Source of the DNA: Nitrospirae bacterium YQR-1 | GTDB lineage: Bacteria; Nitrospirota; Thermodesulfovibrionia; Thermodesulfovibrionales; Magnetobacteriaceae | Length of the DNA stretch: 64,000 nt | Assembly (NCBI GenBank): GCA_039908095.1 | Contig: JAMOBJ010000015.1 | Location: forward strand, 1 to 64,000 | Direction: 5' to 3' | Shown: in pieces, positions 59,404 through 64,000 of the stretch | Numbering within the stretch: the first letter of the stretch is position 1 | How the letters are laid out: the number at the start of each line of letters is the position of its first letter | Notes under the pieces: model-generated | What the model was told of the DNA's origin: nothing | The model's input: the letters and a program-made list of their open reading frames with translations, nothing else | Databases searched by the model: none | Made by a program: the position numbers and the translations under genes

Positions 59404-60188
59404 TGCTTTTAAGGACAGAGGGTATTGTCTTTAAGAGCTTTCCACTGGGAGAGGCCGATTTAATACTCACGATTCTCTCTGCTGAGGAGGGTTTTGTGCG
59501 TGCTTTTGCCAAAAGCCCTAGAACAACAAAGAGCCGCTTTGGCAGCGCTCTTGAACCCCTTTCCCATATCAAAATATCCCTCATGGGCAGGGAACATGCC
59601 CAACTACCGCATCTTACTCAGGCCGATATCATTCGTCCATACCAAAAGCTCAGGGAGCAGTTTGACTGTTTTGTCAGAATATGTGAAATACTTGAAATCA
59701 CTATGTCACTTTTCGGTGAAAAGGAACATCACGACGGACTGTTTGAACTCTTGGTTGATACGTTAAACCATATAGAAAGTCAGGAGAGCGACTCAATGAG
59801 GAGATGCTTGTTCTATAAAATCAAGGTACTTGAAAAAGCAGGGCTTTCACCCAGGCTAAACGGCTGTGCAAGGTGCGGTGTATCGGCAGGGGCTTTTTAT
59901 TTTAGTGAGGGTTCGGTTATCTGTGGCAATTGTAAGGATAAAACCACAGATGAAACCCGCTCAACAGGCAGCAGGCTAATAAGTATGGGTGCTGTCAGCC
60001 TCTATGAAACCATTGCCTCATGGAGCCTTGATAAACTCCACAGAATTAAGCCCAATGATAAACTCATATTTGAACTTGAAGTTTTTTTAAACCTTCATAT
60101 TAAATACCGGACGGAGCGCGGGCTCAAAACAAGGGATTTCATGTATAAGACCAGCTCTAATTCAAAAGTAAACGCAGGCGGAAAGTAG
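59403..60188 (+). CDS. recO: DNA repair protein RecO
   Basis: A 261-residue recombination mediator that loads RecA onto SSB-coated DNA together with RecR. The N-terminal OB fold starts T-E-G-I-V-F-K-S-F-P-L-G-E-A-D-L-I-L-T. A zinc-binding motif is visible near residue 155-180 (C-A-R-C-G, then C-G-N-C). The ATG overlaps the upstream stop. The final residues (S-N-S-K-V-N-A-G-G-K) and the stop fall inside the dispersed repeat at 60157-60294, so the natural C-terminus has been replaced by repeat sequence. The core domain is intact, so the protein is probably functional. Confidence 0.92.
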   Translation: MLLRTEGIVFKSFPLGEADLILTILSAEEGFVRAFAKSPRTTKSRFGSALEPLSHIKISLMGREHAQLPHLTQADIIRPYQKLREQFDCFVRICEILEITMSLFGEKEHHDGLFELLVDTLNHIESQESDSMRRCLFYKIKVLEKAGLSPRLNGCARCGVSAGAFYFSEGSVICGNCKDKTTDETRSTGSRLISMGAVSLYETIASWSLDKLHRIKPNDKLIFELEVFLNLHIKYRTERGLKTRDFMYKTSSNSKVNAGGK

Positions 60189-60294
60189 AAAGCGACACCT
60201 CCCCTTACAGGGGAATCCCCTTTATTAGGGGAGCGTACGTCAAGGAGCTTTCGACGATGCCAACAAAGTTAATCAAATGACTGCAACCCGGCAT
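60157..60294 (+). repeat. MITE-like repeat copy 7 at the recO 3' end
   Basis: A diverged near-full-length copy. The left end is degraded (CTAATTCAAAAGTAAACGCAGG), CCCCTTACAGGGG and CCCCTTTATTAGGGG hairpins remain, and the right end reads GACTGCAACCCGGCAT. It encodes the last ten residues and the stop of RecO. Confidence 0.75.
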
Positions 60295-60323
60295 GAGAAG
60301 ATAAGAGCACTCCTGTAATGAGT

Positions 60324-60725
60324 TTAAATTTTGTTTCTTAAAAAATCCGCCATTTTCTGATCAATATTTTTAATATGCTTAATGAGCCAGTCGACAGCCT
60401 GATTTTGTGTAGCCGTTATAATTAAATCAGTGGCACCCTCTTTCTCAAAGAGTCTCTTCAGAGAGGAATAACTTTTGAGAAACTTCATGTGCTCATCCTT
60501 ATGCTCATCGTAAAAAGGGTACTTGTGTTTAATCATGTAGGCCTCTTCAGTGTTGAAGTGGTCTATAACATAACCGCCGAAAAACCTGAGAAGTTTATCC
60601 AGCTCTCCCTCTTTTTCTTCCTCTGTCATCGAGAGTAAATTGTTAATTCTTGAAATTATCTCCTTATGCTGTTCATCAATTATATTTACTCCGGTTGACA
60701 GACTATTATCCCAGTATATTTCCAC
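60324..60725 (-). CDS. Bacteriohemerythrin
   Basis: A 133-residue four-helix O2-binding di-iron protein. The ligands are in place: His in D-E-Q-H-K-E near residue 20, the H-F-N-T-E-E pair near 56-60, H-K-D-E-H near 75-79, and W-L-I-K-H-I-K-N-I-D near 113-118. It stores or senses oxygen in microaerophiles, and many copies are typical of magnetotactic bacteria. It is a single-domain version, with no attached signalling domain. GGAAGG precedes the ATG. It appears monocistronic. Confidence 0.93.
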   Translation of the reverse strand: MEIYWDNSLSTGVNIIDEQHKEIISRINNLLSMTEEEKEGELDKLLRFFGGYVIDHFNTEEAYMIKHKYPFYDEHKDEHMKFLKSYSSLKRLFEKEGATDLIITATQNQAVDWLIKHIKNIDQKMADFLRNKI

Positions 60726-60814
60726 CCTTCCTCCTTTGCGCTAATATTAAATTTGTTAGATAGTAGCATAATTTTAGAGACGGCCGTAAAAATTCCGGCT
60801 GCCTTTGGTCATTA

Positions 60815-61453
60815 TTAGTCATCCTGCCGGTTTATATTTCTAAAAACCTCATCGTACAATAAATCGGCAATAACCCTGTAACCCTCAGTTGAGAGATGTA
60901 GTCCGTCATTGGAATACTCAGAAGCAAGGGCAAGGGTATCTTTTTCACAGGTAGCGGCAAAGAGGTCTATACAGTGAAACCCCATATCAGCCGAGCTTTG
61001 CATAATCATAGAGTTAAGCATCACCCGCGGAGCGATAGCGGAATCAAAACCTCTTATGGAGGGCACAGTTACGGCAACAGGAGTTATACCGTTAGCTATA
61101 CTCCTTTGGTACATACCGGTGAGATTTTCCACTATCTCGCTGATGGTGACGCCCCAACCCAGATCATTGGTTCCACCCAGTATGATAACATAATTGGGTT
61201 GTAAGTCTAAAACATCACTTTCAAAGCGTTCCGCCATGTCTGAGGTCAACTGTCCGCTTACTCCGCTAACAATAAAATCAGCCTTAAAGTGCATTTTTTC
61301 CTTTAAAAAATCAGCATAAGGGGTTTCCTCATACCAAGGACGTTCATAAGTCGGCGATTGAAAGCCTACAGTCAGGCTGTCTCCGAACGCCAGAATAGTT
61401 ATATCTGAACCTTTAAAACCGTCCCGGAACACTTTTTTATATTTTCCCCTCAT
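60815..61453 (-). CDS. SGNH/GDSL-family hydrolase
   Basis: A 212-residue esterase-fold protein. Block I is F-G-D-S-L-T-V-G near residue 23, with the nucleophile Ser. Block III is G-G-T-N-D-L-G near 92. Block V is D-G-L-H-L-S-T-E-G-Y near 195, with the catalytic Asp and His. No signal peptide is seen. Substrates could be acylated sugars or lysophospholipids. An in-frame ATG 24 codons upstream (61525) would overlap the HU promoter, so I prefer the start at 61453 (M-R-G-K-Y), but it lacks a clear ribosome-binding site. It is divergent from the HU gene. Confidence 0.82.
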   Translation of the reverse strand: MRGKYKKVFRDGFKGSDITILAFGDSLTVGFQSPTYERPWYEETPYADFLKEKMHFKADFIVSGVSGQLTSDMAERFESDVLDLQPNYVIILGGTNDLGWGVTISEIVENLTGMYQRSIANGITPVAVTVPSIRGFDSAIAPRVMLNSMIMQSSADMGFHCIDLFAATCEKDTLALASEYSNDGLHLSTEGYRVIADLLYDEVFRNINRQDD

Positions 61454-61490
61454 TATTTTTTTTATTACAATTGATTTTATTATTTTTTTA

Positions 61491-61519
61491 TTGCAAAAAG
61501 CAAGCACCTTTGGTATAAT
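61491..61519 (+). promoter_or_regulatory. HU gene promoter
   Basis: TTGCAA (61491-61496) and TATAAT (61514-61519) with a 17-bp spacer, close to the sigma-70 consensus. The predicted leader is about 60 nt and carries the stem-loop GCCTGAGTTTTCAGGC (61532-61547), followed by a strong GGAGGAGGAG ribosome-binding site. Confidence 0.65.
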
Positions 61520-61585
61520 CTCCAAATGGTGCCTGAGTTTTCAGGCTTCAATAATGCAACTATTAAGTTAAGGAGGAGGAGATTA

Positions 61586-61864
61586 ATGACGAAATCAGAG
61601 TTAATAGACCAGATAGCAAAAGAGGCGAATCTGTCTAAAGCAGATGCATCAAAAGCACTGGATTCTACAACCAACGCAATAATCAATGCACTTAAAAGCG
61701 GACAAAAGGTAACATTCATAGGTTTCGGTACATTTTCCGTATCAACCAGAAAGGCGAGAGAAGGCCGTAATCCAAGGACAAGTGAAACGATAAAGATACC
61801 TGAGGCCAAGGTTCCAAAGTTTGTTCCCGGGAAAGCCTTTAAAGAAGCTGTAAATAATAAATAA
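61586..61864 (+). CDS. hup: HU family DNA-binding protein
   Basis: A 92-residue histone-like protein that bends and compacts DNA as a dimer. It has M-T-K-S-E-L-I-D-Q-I-A, F-I-G-F-G-T-F-S-V, the arm motif R-K-A-R-E-G-R-N-P-R-T and the C-terminal K-A-F-K-E-A-V. Upstream in-frame codons exist, but GGAGGAGGAG lies 5 nt before this ATG and the family always starts here. It is more HU-like than IHF-like, judged by the R-N-P arm and length, though the two are hard to separate. It is probably strongly expressed from its near-consensus promoter. Confidence 0.93.
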   Translation: MTKSELIDQIAKEANLSKADASKALDSTTNAIINALKSGQKVTFIGFGTFSVSTRKAREGRNPRTSETIKIPEAKVPKFVPGKAFKEAVNNK

Positions 61865-61993
61865 TTTTTTTATGTCGATTAAAGCAATGAAGGGTTGTTT
61901 GAGGAGGCTCTCAGTGGGTTGCAGGTGTAGGGAGAATTGCCCGTTTGACAGCAATGGTGCTTCTATAGAGAGTATTTTATCAGGGAGATAACG

Positions 61994-63016
61994 ATGAAAC
62001 GTGTTTTTTTTAAAAATGCTGTCAGAGCTGTTAAGATTGCGGTATTATTATTACCTTTGTTGAATTTTAGCTGTGCGTGGTATTCCGATACTCCTACATT
62101 TACACCATTTGACGACAGAGGGTGGGGTCCTAATGCTGTTACATGGAATGGCAGGGATTTTATTCTTGGTGACAGATCAATTTACTACTCCATAGGCTTC
62201 CTTGATGTCGCTTCAGTTGATGATATAACCAGAACAAAAGTGCTGAATTTTATGCTTGAAAAGTTTCCTGTGCCTATTCCCAAATATGTAAACATCTGCG
62301 GGCTGGCATGGGAGGGTGACTGCTGTGAAAACGGTTTTCTCTGGATTGCCGATTCTTTAGGCAAGGAAATCATCAAACTCAGTATGCAAAACAACAGTAT
62401 TGTATCGACCCTTCATACTCCGGGTGATAAACCAACCGGACTGGCTTTTGACGGTGAATCCTTGTGGGTTGCCGATGGCGGCACCTCAAAAATTTATAAG
62501 GTCTCTCCGGCTACAGGCGACATTGAAGCAGAGTTCTTTTCACCGGTTAAGGACCCAACAGGTGTGTCCTGGGACTGTGCTAAACCAGGACTTTGGGTTA
62601 TCGGCCACAATGCTTGTGTAACCGCATCATATAGCGATTGCACAAAGGCTGATTTGGTTAAGATTGATGTTAAATCCGGCAAGATTGTGCAGAGAGCGTC
62701 TCTGCCGGCAGCGGTAAAGAGACCATCGGATGTAGTATGGGTTGACGGTGATTTATGGGTTACTGATTATGCGTTAAACCGCGTTTACAGGATTATCTCT
62801 TCCTGGGTATATGAGGTTAAAGATGATACAGTCTATAAATCCCCCATAACGGCAAAACGTCAAAACCTGATAAAGAAAAAGAAGGAGACAGTGGATAATG
62901 ATACGGCACCGGATAATGTGAGTATAGAAGTCCACCCTTTGGAGTACAGAGAGAATATTTCCAATAAGGTAAAATTATCATCAAAACCGGACACTGTTCA
63001 GTTACCCGGAGATTAG
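61994..63016 (+). CDS. Beta-propeller lipoprotein (hypothetical)
   Basis: A 340-residue protein with a lipobox-type signal (L-L-P-L-L-N-F-S-C-A at about 18-27). Residues 90-265 contain NHL/SMP30-like propeller blades: G-L-A-W-E-G, L-W-I-A-D-S, G-L-A-F-D-G-E-S-L-W-V-A-D, G-V-S-W-D and D-V-V-W-V-D-G-D-L-W-V-T-D. Extra Cys pairs (C-C-E, C-V-T, D-C-T) are unusual and may form disulfides. The C-terminal 60 residues are Lys-rich and disordered. GGGAG lies 6 nt before the ATG. It is probably an outer-membrane or periplasmic binding protein; the ligand is unknown. Confidence 0.7.
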   Translation: MKRVFFKNAVRAVKIAVLLLPLLNFSCAWYSDTPTFTPFDDRGWGPNAVTWNGRDFILGDRSIYYSIGFLDVASVDDITRTKVLNFMLEKFPVPIPKYVNICGLAWEGDCCENGFLWIADSLGKEIIKLSMQNNSIVSTLHTPGDKPTGLAFDGESLWVADGGTSKIYKVSPATGDIEAEFFSPVKDPTGVSWDCAKPGLWVIGHNACVTASYSDCTKADLVKIDVKSGKIVQRASLPAAVKRPSDVVWVDGDLWVTDYALNRVYRIISSWVYEVKDDTVYKSPITAKRQNLIKKKKETVDNDTAPDNVSIEVHPLEYRENISNKVKLSSKPDTVQLPGD

Positions 63017-63113
63017 TGTCTAATTGCAGAAGTTTGCGATAGTTTTTCAGAGTTATATCCTTTTTATAATGGCTTGCAAAATTTCGTTGTCAATGAGTTT
63101 TACCTTTAAGGGC

Positions 63114-63214
63114 TGAGATTGCCACACCCCTTGGGGTTCGCAATGACGGCGCTGGGCTGTGTGTTGACGTTTCTATCCGTCATTACGAGGAGCACAGCGA
63201 CGTGGTAATCTCCT
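63114..63214. repeat. Dispersed inverted repeat family 3
   Basis: Arms GAGATTGCCAC...GCAATGACGG (63114-63149) and CCGTCATTACGAGG...GTGGTAATCTC (63178-63214) are imperfect inverted copies, a widely seen interspersed type. The rest of 63017-63416 holds no gene that I can support. Confidence 0.6.
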
Positions 63215-63416
63215 CTTTTAAAAAATTAATCAGAATTATTTGAAATATCTATTATTTTTGCAATTAGACATTAGTTTAACAGGTTATTAGTTTACAGATT
63301 TTTTATACAATCGTCCTGTTGCACTGTTTTTAGTGTCAGGAGCAGGTTTTCTTTTAAGAGATGTAATGTTGTCAGTGGTGGGTTGCAACCTTTAGCAGGG
63401 GCGCTTTTTAGCCTTT

Positions 63417-64000
63417 CTATAATTTCTTCTTTTTAATCCGTAACGAATTTGTAACAACCGATACAGAGCTTAAAGACATAGCAAGAGAGGCAAGCATAGG
63501 GTTAAGGGCGGGACCGCCAAAGAGCGTTAAAACCCCTGCGGCTGCCGGTATCCCAATTATGTTATAGATAAAGGCCCAAAACAGGTTTTGTTTTATTGTT
63601 TTAATTGTAAGGCGTGAAAGTGCAATGGCCTTAGAAACACTCATCAGGTCACCTTTGACCAAAATTATATCGGCTGATTCGACTGCTATATCTGTGCCGG
63701 TGCCCAGTGCAATCCCTATGTGGGCCTCTGAAAGTGCCGGAGCATCGTTTATGCCGTCCCCCACCATTGCTGTAAACATGCCTGAATCTTTTAACTCTCT
63801 TATTACTTTGATTTTATCCTCAGGCAGTAATCCTGAATAAACCGTGTCTATGCCTGTCTCTTGTGCTATCAGTCGTGCCACGGTTTCATTGTCTCCGGTA
63901 AGCATCACAGGGGTAATCCCTGAGTGTTTCAACTCACCGACGGCTGCCTTTGATGTCGCCTTAAGTGTGTCGGATATAGAAAACACGGCGTATGGTCTAT
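63417..64000 (-). CDS. Copper-type P1B ATPase, C-terminal part (gene runs off the window)
   Basis: The visible 194 residues are the end of a heavy-metal P-type ATPase. L-T-G-D-N lies near the start, followed by G-L-L-P-E-D-K and the hinge motif V-G-D-G-I-N-D-A-P-A-L. The last two helices carry Y-N (F-I-Y-N-I-I-G-I-P-A-A) and M-S-L-S-S-V-S-V-V-T-N-S-L-R, the Cu(+)-site pattern of CopA. It exports Cu+ across the inner membrane using ATP. The 5' part lies beyond 64000 and the frame is open to the edge, so it is only partial here. No copper chaperone or regulator is visible. Confidence 0.9.
   Translation of the reverse strand, partial: RPYAVFSISDTLKATSKAAVGELKHSGITPVMLTGDNETVARLIAQETGIDTVYSGLLPEDKIKVIRELKDSGMFTAMVGDGINDAPALSEAHIGIALGTGTDIAVESADIILVKGDLMSVSKAIALSRLTIKTIKQNLFWAFIYNIIGIPAAAGVLTLFGGPALNPMLASLAMSLSSVSVVTNSLRIKKKKL

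Overview
The window looks like chromosome of a Gram-negative, anaerobic or microaerophilic environmental bacterium of moderate GC content. My best guess is a Nitrospirota-type organism (magnetotactic or sulfur-cycling relatives). The basis is the mixture of genes: a hydrogenase-4-like membrane complex, SelB, BioW-type pimelate activation, a bacteriohemerythrin, many radical-SAM, Fe-S and two-component proteins, and two-partner secretion paired with a CHAT protein. This is inference from gene content, not a database match. I saw no rRNA, tRNA or CRISPR array.

Layout. (1) 0.3-2.9 kb: a BrnT/BrnA toxin-antitoxin pair and the selenocysteine elongation factor SelB. (2) 3-10.8 kb: a Cys-rich lipoprotein, then a surface-glycan block (two GT2, one GT9, a B12-binding radical SAM enzyme, a DUF362 ferredoxin-like protein), a 41-codon small ORF and a DUF1848 protein. 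(3) 10.9-19.3 kb: a PAS/HD-GYP c-di-GMP enzyme, a secreted TPR-CHAT protein and a two-partner secretion pair (TpsA and, convergent, TpsB). (4) 19.5-27.6 kb: an ECF-like sigma factor and anti-sigma factor followed by an M48 peptidase, a Thr-rich Asp-box repeat protein, two related secreted proteins and a secreted paralogue of the anti-sigma sensor domain. A divergent unknown gene lies beside them. (5) 27.7-31.3 kb: a compact operon bioB-bioW-DAG kinase-GT2-DUF2304. (6) 31.6-37 kb: a four-gene phosphorelay. (7) 37.1-48.3 kb: a defence module with a PLD-SNF2 helicase, an Eco57I-type methyltransferase with a likely nuclease domain, and a 1286-residue SIR2 protein. A decayed methyltransferase tail sits inside it and an IS3 remnant at its edge. 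(8) 48.5-55.7 kb: a six-gene hyfBCEFGI-like operon whose large subunit lacks the [NiFe] ligands (Ehr-type). (9) 55.7-64 kb: Hsp20 behind a sigma-54-like promoter with upstream dyads, an aminotransferase, era, a DUF151 protein, recO, hemerythrin, an SGNH hydrolase, HU, a propeller lipoprotein and the 3' part of a copper-type P-ATPase.

A short dispersed repeat of about 140 bp with inverted ends (AATACCAAGTTGCA), apparently inserted at TA, occurs seven times. It repeatedly sits on gene 3' ends, where it supplies stop codons. The most novel candidates are the SIR2/methyltransferase/helicase cassette with its fossil junction, the sigma/anti-sigma cluster with its duplicated sensor domain and shared TGTCCGTCTAA motif, and the sigma-54/AGGCC-dyad control region.
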